A stretch of DNA of 41,238 nucleotides from an uncultured Acidaminococcus sp. (GTDB lineage Bacteria; Bacillota_C; Negativicutes; Acidaminococcales; Acidaminococcaceae), in NCBI GenBank assembly GCA_900314165.1, contig OMUE01000039.1, positions 1 through 41,238 of the forward strand. The letters run 5' to 3'. Shown here one piece after another: positions 31,054 to 38,572 of the stretch. Every line of letters begins with the position of its first letter. Within the stretch, counting starts at the first letter, position 1. The translations under genes were made by a program, and so were the position numbers. Below the pieces are notes generated by a model. It saw nothing but the letters and a program-made list of their open reading frames with translations. It had not been told where the DNA came from and did no database searches.

Positions 31054-32183
31054 TATCGAGCCACCTCCTCAATAGCGTTGCAGATCTGAGCAGGCAGGAT
31101 CGGATAGCTGTCTACCCGGTTGATTCCTACCACAGGAATATTCTTCCGGTTGAATTTCTGCACTTCCTGAACAAACATACCCAGATTCAGTTCCGGAACA
31201 AAGACAGCCTTTTTTGTATCCATAATCTGATGCAATTGACGTTCAGCCAGAGGCCAGATGGTCACCAGCTGCAGCACCCCTACTTTCAGGCCCTTTGCTC
31301 TTGCCAGTTTCATAGCGGACATAGCAGCACGGGTCACACCCCCATAGGCTATGATCACGTAGTCTGCATCCTCCAGCATAAAGGAATTCACCATAGCGAT
31401 TTCGTCCTTATGCCCTTCAATTTTCTCCGTCAGATGGTGGATGACCCGTTCCGCATTATCCGGACGGGCACAGGGGCGACCCAGCTCATCATGCATACTG
31501 CCATTGATTTTAAACATATAGTCGCTGCCATAGGCTGCCAAGGGAGCTAGGCCGTGAGAATGATCATAGGGTTTATAGTCCTTAGGATCACAAGTAGGTG
31601 CTTTTCTAGGCACTACTTCTACTTCTTCAGGACTGCGTAATTCCACCCGTTCTCTCAGATGGCCAATGATTTCATCTGCCAAAAAGATGACAGGGGTCCG
31701 ATATTGTTCCGCCAGATTGAAGGCCTTGACGGTCAGGTCAAAGCATTCCTGGACAGAGGCCGGAGACAGGACGATGATGCCATGATCCCCATGGGTTCCC
31801 CAACGGGCCTGCATCACATCGCCTTGAGCAGGCTTTGTAGCAAGGCCGGTACTGGGGCCGGAACGCTGTACATCGATAATGACGCAGGGCACCTCTCCCA
31901 TAACGGCGACGCCCAGATTTTCACTCATCAGGGACAGGCCGGGACCGCTTGTCGCCGTATAGGATTTTTTCCCGGCACAGGATGCGCCGATCAGAGCTGC
32001 AATAGAACCCAATTCATCCTCCATCTGTACGTACAGGCCACCGACCTGGGGCAGCCGTACAGAAGACGTTTCTGCTACTTCCGTAGAAGGAGTGATGGGA
32101 TAGCCTGCAAAAAACCTGGCTCCTGCAGCAATGGCACCTTCCGTAATGGCTTCGTTACCTTGCATAAATCTGATTTCGCTCAT
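31053..32183 (-). CDS. korA: 2-oxoacid:ferredoxin oxidoreductase, alpha subunit
   Basis: The 376-residue protein has RFMQGNEAITEGAIAAGARFFAGYPITPSTEVAE near 5-38, typical of KorA/VorB, then QMEDELGSIAALIGASCAGKKSYTATSGPGLSLM near 53-86. RSGPSTGLATKPAQGDVMQARWGTHGD near 107 completes the signature. The start is set at ATG 32183, 7 nt from GGAGG; the ATG at 32189 overlaps that site. It begins 2 nt after the korD stop. Substrate 2-oxoglutarate is the best guess, not proven. Confidence 0.93.
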   Translation of the reverse strand: MSEIRFMQGNEAITEGAIAAGARFFAGYPITPSTEVAETSSVRLPQVGGLYVQMEDELGSIAALIGASCAGKKSYTATSGPGLSLMSENLGVAVMGEVPCVIIDVQRSGPSTGLATKPAQGDVMQARWGTHGDHGIIVLSPASVQECFDLTVKAFNLAEQYRTPVIFLADEIIGHLRERVELRSPEEVEVVPRKAPTCDPKDYKPYDHSHGLAPLAAYGSDYMFKINGSMHDELGRPCARPDNAERVIHHLTEKIEGHKDEIAMVNSFMLEDADYVIIAYGGVTRAAMSAMKLARAKGLKVGVLQLVTIWPLAERQLHQIMDTKKAVFVPELNLGMFVQEVQKFNRKNIPVVGINRVDSYPILPAQICNAIEEVAR

Positions 32184-32185
32184 CT

Positions 32186-32371
32186 TCATCCCTCCACTTC
32201 AATAGCGAACTCCGGACAACGGCGTTCGCATAACCGGCATCCGATGCAGTCTTCCGGGCGATTGGCCTGCGGTTCTTTTTTCTCATTCAGGTCAAATACC
32301 TTCTTGGGACAGAATGTAGAGCAGATACCGCATTGTTTGCATAATTTTCTGTCAATGTTGATCGTCTTCAC
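32186..32371 (-). CDS. korD: 2 x 4Fe-4S ferredoxin-like subunit of the oxidoreductase
   Basis: The 61-residue protein has two CxxCxxCxxxCP clusters: CKQCGICSTFCPKKVF near 11-26 and CIGCRLCERRCPEFAI near 42-57. It moves electrons from the TPP site to free ferredoxin. As the first gene of korDABC it is directly downstream of the promoter at 32456-32484. Confidence 0.92.
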   Translation of the reverse strand: MKTINIDRKLCKQCGICSTFCPKKVFDLNEKKEPQANRPEDCIGCRLCERRCPEFAIEVEG

Positions 32372-32455
32372 TAGGATTCCTTCTTTCTCCCCTATACCTG
32401 AAAATCCATCGAGTAATTTTGCCTGTGATTTTTTCTATCAGGCTTTCTGGTTGTC

Positions 32456-32484
32456 ATTATATGTGGTATGATTGTATTTGTAAA
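32456..32484 (-). promoter_or_regulatory. Promoter of korDABC
   Basis: Minus strand: -35 TTTACA (32479-32484), 17-nt spacer, -10 TATAAT (32456-32461). It lies in the 166-nt gap shared with the divergent LysR gene, which may act here. Confidence 0.75.
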
Positions 32485-32537
32485 ATTAATAGAATTAGAC
32501 TTAACTATTGAAAAAATTAGAGTCAGGAGGAATCCTA

Positions 32538-33428
32538 ATGGAATTACGCAACCTTCACAGTTTCCTGCGGGTAGCTGAACTTGGGAATTTTACTTATGCG
32601 GCCAGAGACCTGGGGTATACACAATCTACGATTACCATTCAGATCCATCAGTTGGAACAGGAAATCGGCGCCCCTTTATTCGAACGGATTGGCAAAACGT
32701 TAAAATTGACAGCTCAGGGAAATGCTCTGCAGGCTTATGCCAATGAAATGCTTTCCCTGGAAACGCGGATCCTGCAGATAGGGGAACCAGCTGCTGAAAA
32801 TATCCATGGTTCCCTGCGCATCGGTATTGTAGAATCCATTATGAATTCTCTCTTCCTGGCCATCGTGAAAGAATACGAAACCCGTTTTCCTCACGTCTTC
32901 CTGCAAGTTGTACCGGCCGTCTCTCCTACGTTATTTTCTATGCTGGGCCATAATGACGTGGACATCATATTTACTCTGGGCACCATGGCCAGTGTACGGG
33001 ATTGTGTCCGTGCTGCCAGCCATAAGGAACGGGCTGTCTTTGCCGCTGCTCCGGAGCACCCTCTGGCCCATAAAAAAGAGCTGACCTTAGCTGACGTATT
33101 GTCGTATCCTATCATTTCTAACGGGGAACAGACCTTTCTCCAACAGGAGCTGTATAAACGGGCTCTGGAATGCGGCAAGGAGGTCCAGTCCAATATCCAG
33201 TCTGAGAGCTCCGGCATCATCGTCAGCCTTGCCGAACAGAATCTGGGTATCGCCCTGCAGGCTGAATATCTCTTAAAAGCAGCTGTGGAAGCCGGAAAAT
33301 TATGCATCCTGCCTGTTACGGACTTCTCCCTGCCATTCTATATCCATATTTTTTATCACAAGAATAAATGGAAGACTCCTCAGATGGAAGGTCTGATCCA
33401 ACTGGCAGAAGCCTATTGGCAAAAATGA
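32538..33428 (+). CDS. LysR-family transcriptional regulator, divergent from kor
   Basis: The 296-residue protein has an N-terminal winged helix-turn-helix, with LHSFLRVAELGNFTYAARDLGYTQSTITIQIHQLEQEIGAPLFER, near 5-50. The LysR co-inducer domain runs from about 90 (GSLRIGIVESIM) to the end. The start at 32538 is 7 nt from AGGAGG. Divergent orientation suggests control of korDABC and of itself, but the ligand is unknown. A bidirectional terminator separates it from the convergent LysR gene downstream. Confidence 0.92.
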   Translation: MELRNLHSFLRVAELGNFTYAARDLGYTQSTITIQIHQLEQEIGAPLFERIGKTLKLTAQGNALQAYANEMLSLETRILQIGEPAAENIHGSLRIGIVESIMNSLFLAIVKEYETRFPHVFLQVVPAVSPTLFSMLGHNDVDIIFTLGTMASVRDCVRAASHKERAVFAAAPEHPLAHKKELTLADVLSYPIISNGEQTFLQQELYKRALECGKEVQSNIQSESSGIIVSLAEQNLGIALQAEYLLKAAVEAGKLCILPVTDFSLPFYIHIFYHKNKWKTPQMEGLIQLAEAYWQK

Positions 33429-33467
33429 AAATCAGCCGTCACCCTTTGGTGATGGCTGATTTTTTTA
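33428..33467. terminator. Bidirectional terminator between two LysR genes
   Basis: AAAATCAGCCGTCACC pairs with GGTGATGGCTGATTTT around CTTT, with one mismatch and T-runs on both sides. It serves the convergent genes ending at 33428 and 33478. Confidence 0.85.
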
Positions 33468-33477
33468 CCATTATCAT

Positions 33478-34383
33478 TCAAAGAATTTCACTGAACCCCT
33501 GGTTGCTTTCTACGAAACATTTCACAAAGGCTTTAGCTAAGGGGGTAACTCCTTCTTTTTTTGTGACTGCCACAACCTTGACTGTAGCTGTTATGTCACA
33601 GACTGGAAGAAAGACTATATCATGATATTCTCTGTCCCCAAAGGGTCTGGCCACAAGGCAATAGCCCAATCCACTGCTGACCATTTCTAACGCCATATAG
33701 ACATCATCAGCAAAATACGTTTGCCCCGGTTGTACCCCTGCCTCTTCCAGCAAAGCCGGAAGCTGCTCGTCATAGGGTGCTGAGATTCGGGGATGGATAA
33801 TTCGCGGCAACCCATTAAGATCCTCTGCCTGAAGCTGTTTCCGTTTTCCTAAAGCAGACTCTTTTGGCAAAGCTACAACAAAAGGGTCTTCCCGTACAAC
33901 TGTATAAGTCAGGCCATTTACCTTTTCAAAGTCCCCGCGGAAGCGGGACACGCCTACCTGAATATGCCCGGACAAAAGCTCTGCCGGTTGATCGGCGGAT
34001 TGGTACGACAATAAGTCCAATTGCACGTTAGGATATTCTTTCTTAAATTGCCGAATTGTAGCAGGCAGCAGCGACAACATGGTAGCCCTGGTAAAGCCCA
34101 CTCCCAACCAGCCCATATGCTGCCTGGCCAATTCTTTTGTCTCTACTTCCAGCTTTTCCCATTGGCTTACGAGATTTTGGGCTCTCGGATATAGATATTC
34201 CCCTAATGGTGTAAGCTTCATGGGACGGAAGGACCGGTCAAACAGGTTTTCCCCTATCTCTTCCTCTAATTTGTTCAGCTGCATACTGACAGTCGTGGGT
34301 TCAAGATACAGCGCCATAGCAGCTCTGTTTGCATTTCCTTGTTTGACGATTTCACAGAACGTCCTCAATTGTATCACATTCAT
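33478..34383 (-). CDS. LysR-family transcriptional regulator, divergent from dpaL
   Basis: The 301-residue protein has the LysR N-terminal helix-turn-helix (IQLRTFCEIVKQGNANRAAMALYLEPTTVSMQLNKLEEEIGENLFDR) near 4-50 and the ligand domain from about 88. The start MNVIQLR is chosen because alignment with LysR proteins begins here, though GGAGG stands 14 nt away, longer than usual. It faces the dpaL operon across a 168-nt gap with a strong palindrome, so it likely regulates it. The two LysR genes are only distantly similar. Confidence 0.9.
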   Translation of the reverse strand: MNVIQLRTFCEIVKQGNANRAAMALYLEPTTVSMQLNKLEEEIGENLFDRSFRPMKLTPLGEYLYPRAQNLVSQWEKLEVETKELARQHMGWLGVGFTRATMLSLLPATIRQFKKEYPNVQLDLLSYQSADQPAELLSGHIQVGVSRFRGDFEKVNGLTYTVVREDPFVVALPKESALGKRKQLQAEDLNGLPRIIHPRISAPYDEQLPALLEEAGVQPGQTYFADDVYMALEMVSSGLGYCLVARPFGDREYHDIVFLPVCDITATVKVVAVTKKEGVTPLAKAFVKCFVESNQGFSEIL

Positions 34384-34414
34384 TTTTATTGAATTTACCT
34401 CCAAATACTTGCGT

Positions 34415-34442
34415 TTTACTTTTAAAATATTGAATTTATAAT
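34415..34442 (+). promoter_or_regulatory. Candidate promoter of the dpaL operon
   Basis: -35 TTTACT (34415-34420), 16-nt spacer, -10 TATAAT (34437-34442). The leader to the dpaL ATG is about 100 nt and contains the palindrome at 34495-34520. Confidence 0.65.
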
Positions 34443-34494
34443 AAAAGCATAAAGCAAATAGTTAGAAAAGTCAAAACAAATTCTATTTTTTGAA

Positions 34495-34520
34495 TTTGAA
34501 TCGGCATCATCCGATTCAAA
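34495..34520 (+). promoter_or_regulatory. 26-bp palindrome upstream of dpaL
   Basis: Perfect 10-bp arms, TTTGAATCGG and CCGATTCAAA, flank CATCAT. It lies about 50 nt downstream of the promoter and 31 nt before the dpaL ATG, so it may be a repressor site or an RNA hairpin affecting translation. It lacks a T-run, so it is not a terminator. Confidence 0.55.
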
Positions 34521-34551
34521 CCTGGTCAATCATGTTAAGGAGGAATGTATC

Positions 34552-35793
34552 ATGACAAAAGAGTACAAACTGTTCCACAATCCCTGCTGGCTGGATGAAG
34601 AAGCAAAAAAGGGAGCCGAAACGGCCCTGAAAAATCTTCGCGGCTGGGAACCGGCTGTTGAAGCCATCAAAACCTGGCCCGGCTATGCCCCCACTCCCCT
34701 GTGGTCTCTGGATCATCGGGCGAAAGATCTGGGTGTAGCTAAAATTTATTATAAGGATGAAAGCCAGCGGTTCGGCAGAAAACTGGGAGCTTTCAAAGCC
34801 TTAGGTGCTCCTTATACCGTTTACCGCATCCTGTCCGATATCGTAGAACAGAAGACCGGTGTACGCCCCACTACGGAAGATCTGCGCAGTGGCAAATATG
34901 CCGAAATTACCCGTCATGAAACCATGGCTGTAGCTACGGACGGAAATCAGGGCCGTGGCCTGGCCTGGGGTGCCAGCATGTTCGGCTGCAAAGCCGTGGA
35001 CTATATCCACGAAACCGTCAGCGAAGGCCGGAAACGGGCTATGGAAGACTTTGGTGCCGTCGTCATCCGCTGCAAGGGAGAACACGAAGCCTCTGCAGCT
35101 CGCGGCAAAGAAGATGCAGCCATGAGTGGCTGGCATTATATTACCAGTACTTCCTGGGATGATTGGAATGAAGAAATCTGCCGGGACGTTATGCACGGTT
35201 ACATGACTACGGTGGCTGAAGCCCTGGACCAAATTCCCGAACTGGATAAAGTCACCCATGTGTTCTGTCAATGTGGTGTAGGCAGCATCGGTGCCGCCGT
35301 ATTCTTTGGCTTCATGGAAAGACTGACCGGGAAAAAGATGCCCCGTTTTGTCTTGGTTGAACCGACGGAAGCTGCCTGCATGTACAAGAGTGCTGTAGAA
35401 GGCAAACCGACTCCTGCAGATGGCACCATGCTGACCATCCAGGCTGGCCTGGCCTGCCGTGTCCCCTCCACTGCCGCCTGGCACATCCACCATTGGCTGT
35501 GCAGTGACTTTGTAGCCGTACCGGACTCTTATTGTGCTGAAGGTATGAAAGTGCTTGCTGAAGACAGTGAAGATGTGCCTGTAGTCATCGGAGAATCCTC
35601 TGCCGGCAGCATGGGTCTGGTCATGCAGCTGAAAAATGATGTTGAATTACGCAGCCAGCTGGGCATCAATGAAAACAGCCGCCTTGTCCTGTTCGCTCTG
35701 GAAGGCGCTACGGATCCTGTTCTCTACAAGAAATTTGTTGGTAAAACGCCTGATGAAGTCTTTGCCCGTCAGGACGCTATGACCAAGAAATAA
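34552..35793 (+). CDS. dpaL: Diaminopropionate ammonia-lyase
   Basis: The 413-residue fold-type II PLP enzyme cleaves 2,3-diaminopropionate to pyruvate and two ammonia, through 2-aminoacrylate. YKDESQRFGRKLGAFKALGAPY near 64-85 holds the PLP lysine; ATDGNQGRGLAWGASMFG near 125-142 holds the Asp/Asn of the DpaL group; FCQCGVGSIGAAVFFGF near 239-255 binds the PLP phosphate. AGLACRVPSTAAWHI and ESSAGSMGLV follow, as in YgeX. The ribosome binding site is AAGGAGG. It is first of three genes with an antiporter and RidA, which fits aminoacrylate chemistry. Confidence 0.93.
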   Translation: MTKEYKLFHNPCWLDEEAKKGAETALKNLRGWEPAVEAIKTWPGYAPTPLWSLDHRAKDLGVAKIYYKDESQRFGRKLGAFKALGAPYTVYRILSDIVEQKTGVRPTTEDLRSGKYAEITRHETMAVATDGNQGRGLAWGASMFGCKAVDYIHETVSEGRKRAMEDFGAVVIRCKGEHEASAARGKEDAAMSGWHYITSTSWDDWNEEICRDVMHGYMTTVAEALDQIPELDKVTHVFCQCGVGSIGAAVFFGFMERLTGKKMPRFVLVEPTEAACMYKSAVEGKPTPADGTMLTIQAGLACRVPSTAAWHIHHWLCSDFVAVPDSYCAEGMKVLAEDSEDVPVVIGESSAGSMGLVMQLKNDVELRSQLGINENSRLVLFALEGATDPVLYKKFVGKTPDEVFARQDAMTKK

Positions 35794-35814
35794 ATTCTGC
35801 AGGGAGGACGGAAA

Positions 35815-37227
35815 ATGAAATCTTCTACATCGCCTGCTGATGCACCTGTCCACGGAGGCATGCTGGGTGCAGCCAGTCCCTTACTCATCTTTTTTCTCAC
35901 CATCGTTGGCTTCTCCATTCTGGGGATACGGGGAACAAAGAGCTATTGGGCGGCAGGAGTCGTCGCCATGACCTTCTCGTTTTTCCTCTTCAAAGATAAG
36001 GATGTATTCCAATCTGCTGTAGTAGCCGGCATTAAGGACGATATCTTCATTCTGTCCACATTAGCCCTGCTTTTTGCAGGAATCTTGTCAAAGATACTGG
36101 CAGCCGGACATCTGGTAGACGGGCTTACGTGGGCCGCGTCAGAATTCCAGTTATCCCCCCGCATCATGCCCTTAGCTACCTTTTTAGTCTCCTCTGTCAT
36201 TGCTACTGCGTCCGGCACAAGTGCCGGCACAGTGGCAACGGTAGCTCCCATCATGCTCCCTTTAGGTACAAGCATGGGCTGCCCTTTGGAAATGATCTGT
36301 GGCGCGGTCATCAGTGGGGCCTACTTTGGGGATAATCTGGCCCCTGTATCCGATACAACTATTGCCTCAGCTTTGACCCAGCAGGTCAGCCTGGCAAAAG
36401 TCGTAAAGGACCGGATGAAATATAGCCTTATAGCCGGGACCTTTGCCTCTATCATGTTTGGCATATCAGGTTTTCAGTCTATAACCGGAACCAGTTCGGC
36501 AGAAATATCCGTAAGCGGCAGCCAATATGCAGGCAACATCATCTATATCATTCTGCCTGCCATGGTGGTCTTCCTGATGATTTCTGGGAAGAATCTCCTT
36601 ACTTCCTTACTGATGACGGATTTGACCGGGCTTATCATGTTGTCCGTCATGGGCCTTGGTACGTATAGAGAATTTTTCTCAGCTAACGGCCTTATTGTTG
36701 CAGGTATTGAAGGCATGCAGGGCGCCATCATCCTCATGATGTTTGCCTTTATCGTTAACAGCCTGACTCGGGCAGCCGGTTTTATGGATACTATGATCAA
36801 TGCTGTGCAGGCAAAGGCTACTACGCCTAAGTCCGCAGAAGTCGCTGTAGGCGCATTTATCTCCATCCTCATGGCTGCAACGGGAGGCAATACAGCAAGC
36901 ATTGCTGTAACAGGGCCTCTGGCCCGCCGGCTGATGAAGCCTTTCCGGGTAGCACGGGTCCGTACGGCAAATCTTCTGGCCGGGATTTCTTCCGGAATTG
37001 GCGGATTTGTACCTTACAGCCCTGCCAATGCAGCCTTAAGCAGTCTTGCAATCTCATTAGGTGTGACAGACAATATTGGTTTTTCCTCTTTCAATTATGC
37101 AGGCTATGTATTTGACTGCCTGGCCCTTATCGTAATTTATTGGGGAGCCATCTTCACAGGTTGGGGAATGCGGATTGAAACAAAAGAAGAACTCAAGGCC
37201 GACGGTATTAATTTTGATGAAGAATAA
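35815..37227 (+). CDS. NhaC-family Na+/H+ antiporter-type transporter
   Basis: The 470-residue membrane protein has about 11-12 hydrophobic segments. VIATASGTSAGTVATVAPIMLPLG near 126-149 and ICGAVISGAYFGDNLAPVSDTTIASA near 161-186 are typical of NhaC/YqiV-type carriers, several of which exchange organic acids or amino acids for Na+ or H+. ISSGIGGFVPYSPANAALSS near 390 is the matching second-half segment. Position between dpaL and ridA suggests uptake of the amino acid that DpaL degrades, or removal of Na+ linked to it. That is inference. The ribosome binding site is GGGAGG, 21 nt after dpaL. Confidence 0.85.
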   Translation: MKSSTSPADAPVHGGMLGAASPLLIFFLTIVGFSILGIRGTKSYWAAGVVAMTFSFFLFKDKDVFQSAVVAGIKDDIFILSTLALLFAGILSKILAAGHLVDGLTWAASEFQLSPRIMPLATFLVSSVIATASGTSAGTVATVAPIMLPLGTSMGCPLEMICGAVISGAYFGDNLAPVSDTTIASALTQQVSLAKVVKDRMKYSLIAGTFASIMFGISGFQSITGTSSAEISVSGSQYAGNIIYIILPAMVVFLMISGKNLLTSLLMTDLTGLIMLSVMGLGTYREFFSANGLIVAGIEGMQGAIILMMFAFIVNSLTRAAGFMDTMINAVQAKATTPKSAEVAVGAFISILMAATGGNTASIAVTGPLARRLMKPFRVARVRTANLLAGISSGIGGFVPYSPANAALSSLAISLGVTDNIGFSSFNYAGYVFDCLALIVIYWGAIFTGWGMRIETKEELKADGINFDEE

Positions 37228-37247
37228 AAAAGGAAGGAATGATTTTT

Positions 37248-37718
37248 ATGGGACAAATCGAGAGTCGCTTGCAAGAGATGGGCATTACCCTGCCCCCGGT
37301 AAAATCCCCTATTGCTAATTTTGTTTCCTATAAACGGGTTGGGAATATCCTGTATCTGTCCGGCCAGGGACCCAAAGATGAAAACGGCAAGGTCATCGTG
37401 GGCCGCCTGGGCAAAGACAGGACTACGGAACAAGGCTATCAGGACGCCAGACGGGTAGCCCTGCAGCTGTTAGCTACAGTCCAGGTGGCTTTGGGTACGT
37501 TGGATGGCGTGGCGAACATTGTGAAGCTCTTAGGGCTGGTCAATGCAGAAGCCGATTTCAAAGAATGTCCGAAAGTCATCAATGGCTGTTCGGATCTGCT
37601 GGTAGACGTATTCGGAGAAAAAGGCCGCCATACCCGCTCTGCGATTGGCGTCAATGCCCTTCCCGGCGGCACCAGCTGCGAAATCGAAGCTATTTTTGAA
37701 ATTGCCAATGGATATTAA
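37248..37718 (+). CDS. ridA: RidA-family (YjgF/UK114) reactive enamine/imine deaminase-like protein
   Basis: The 156-residue protein has NILYLSGQGPKDENGKV near 33-49, RVALQLLATVQVALGTLDGVANIVKLLGLV near 67-97, and HTRSAIGVNALPGGTSCEIEAIFEI near the C-terminus. The conserved Arg (HTRS) and the Glu of EIEAI, needed for 2-aminoacrylate deamination in RidA, are present. It is longer than the 130-aa archetype, so a related Rid subgroup is possible. Next to dpaL, whose intermediate is 2-aminoacrylate, a protective or accessory role is likely. The ATG at 37248 is 10 nt from AGGAAGG; the one at 37239 is too close. Confidence 0.9.
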   Translation: MGQIESRLQEMGITLPPVKSPIANFVSYKRVGNILYLSGQGPKDENGKVIVGRLGKDRTTEQGYQDARRVALQLLATVQVALGTLDGVANIVKLLGLVNAEADFKECPKVINGCSDLLVDVFGEKGRHTRSAIGVNALPGGTSCEIEAIFEIANGY

Positions 37719-37757
37719 GTTTTCTTAAATACACACATATCATTTGATAGCACTCCT

Positions 37758-37805
37758 GAAACAGAGGCTGTTGCAGTTAGTTCAACTGACAACAGCCTCT
37801 GTTTC
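37758..37805 (+). terminator. Terminator of dpaL operon
   Basis: AACAGAGGCTGTTG pairs with CAACAGCCTCTGTT; the loop CAGTTAGTTCAACTGA is itself nearly palindromic. It is followed by TTCATTG, so the T-run is short. Confidence 0.7.
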
Positions 37806-37994
37806 ATTGTCTATTAGTTTGTATCAGATGTAATCTATCTTCTTTACTAAGCCCGCTGCATCAGCAAATTGCCTACAAAAGCAAGATAATTGGTCGATTC
37901 TCTACGGAAAAGGGTCGATTCCCACAGGCTCCCTTTTCTTTATTTACCTGTTCTTGTATGATAGACATAACAATAAAATATAGGAGGCTGCATC

Positions 37995-38323
37995 ATGGCA
38001 CAAAATTCACTCAAGACCTGGGAACAATTGACGATTTCAGACAACTATCTATTTCAGCTGAAGGGAGATTTACCCAGGAAATTGCCGAAACTGTCCGGGA
38101 ACTAAAAAGGTCCCCTATGGAAAGGAGGCAGTATATGCTTGTATCGCAAGTTATCAAAGAAAGAGAAGATATCAGTTTTATGAATGGTAAAGCTGAAGGT
38201 AAGGCAGAAAACCAACGTGCAACTGCTCGAAGATTACTAAAGCTAGGTTTAGACTGCAAAACTGTAGCCGCTGGAACAGAACTTTCTCTGGAAGAAGTTC
38301 AGGCACTGGACAAAGAGAAGTAA
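37995..38323 (+). pseudogene. Rpn/PD-(D/E)XK nuclease-family transposase, internally deleted
   Basis: From a well-placed ATG (AGGAGG 8 nt upstream) the frame reads MAQNSLKTWEQLTISDNYLFQ, the typical N-terminus of the PD-(D/E)XK nuclease transposase/Rpn family, then hits a stop after 36 codons. In the +2 frame, from about 38060, the C-terminal end follows (EIAETVRELKRSPMERRQYM, later GKAEGKAENQ and LLKLGLDCKTVAAGTELSLEEV), as in intact members. The nuclease core of roughly 180-200 residues is missing. A single deletion with frame change explains it. A terminator follows. Confidence 0.7.
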
Positions 38324-38363
38324 TAGATGGAATGCTGGAGCAGCTAAGAGTAGCGGTGAATGT

Positions 38364-38421
38364 AAAAGCATAACAAAAAGCCGTGCATCAAAATGTCTGC
38401 ACGGCTTTTTGTTATGCTTTT
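38364..38421. terminator. Strong bidirectional terminator
   Basis: AAAAGCATAACAAAAAGCCG continues into TGCA and pairs perfectly over about 24 bp with the right arm (TGCACGG..GTTATGCTTTT). T-runs occur on both strands. It ends the pseudogene and may protect the M15 gene from antisense reading. Confidence 0.85.
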
Positions 38422-38425
38422 GAGA

Positions 38426-38572
38426 CGTTAGATGGTAGAGTTAGAGGCCAGAATCCTCCGGACTACCCCCTCGCCATTGCTATCGCAATGGCCCATCTCC
38501 CCCTCACGGGGGCGACTGTCCGCTGGACTGGGTGATGCCAGGCGCCTCTTCACTCTTCACTCTTCGCTTTAT
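38426..38572. repeat. Hairpin-rich dispersed repeat, copy 3 (inverted)
   Basis: Read on the minus strand it has CTCTTCGCT-type words reversed, GTCC-AGC-GGAC, CCCCC-GTGA-GGGGG and GCCATTGC-GATA-GCAATGGC, then GCCTCTAAC and CTAACGTCTC. This is the order of copies 1 and 2 with a longer stem. Its end abuts the stop of the M15 peptidase gene. Confidence 0.75.

Noticed and set aside
33478..33700. Possible frameshift between the two LysR genes
   Set aside because: They are convergent complete genes with a terminator between them; each has its own helix-turn-helix and ligand domain.
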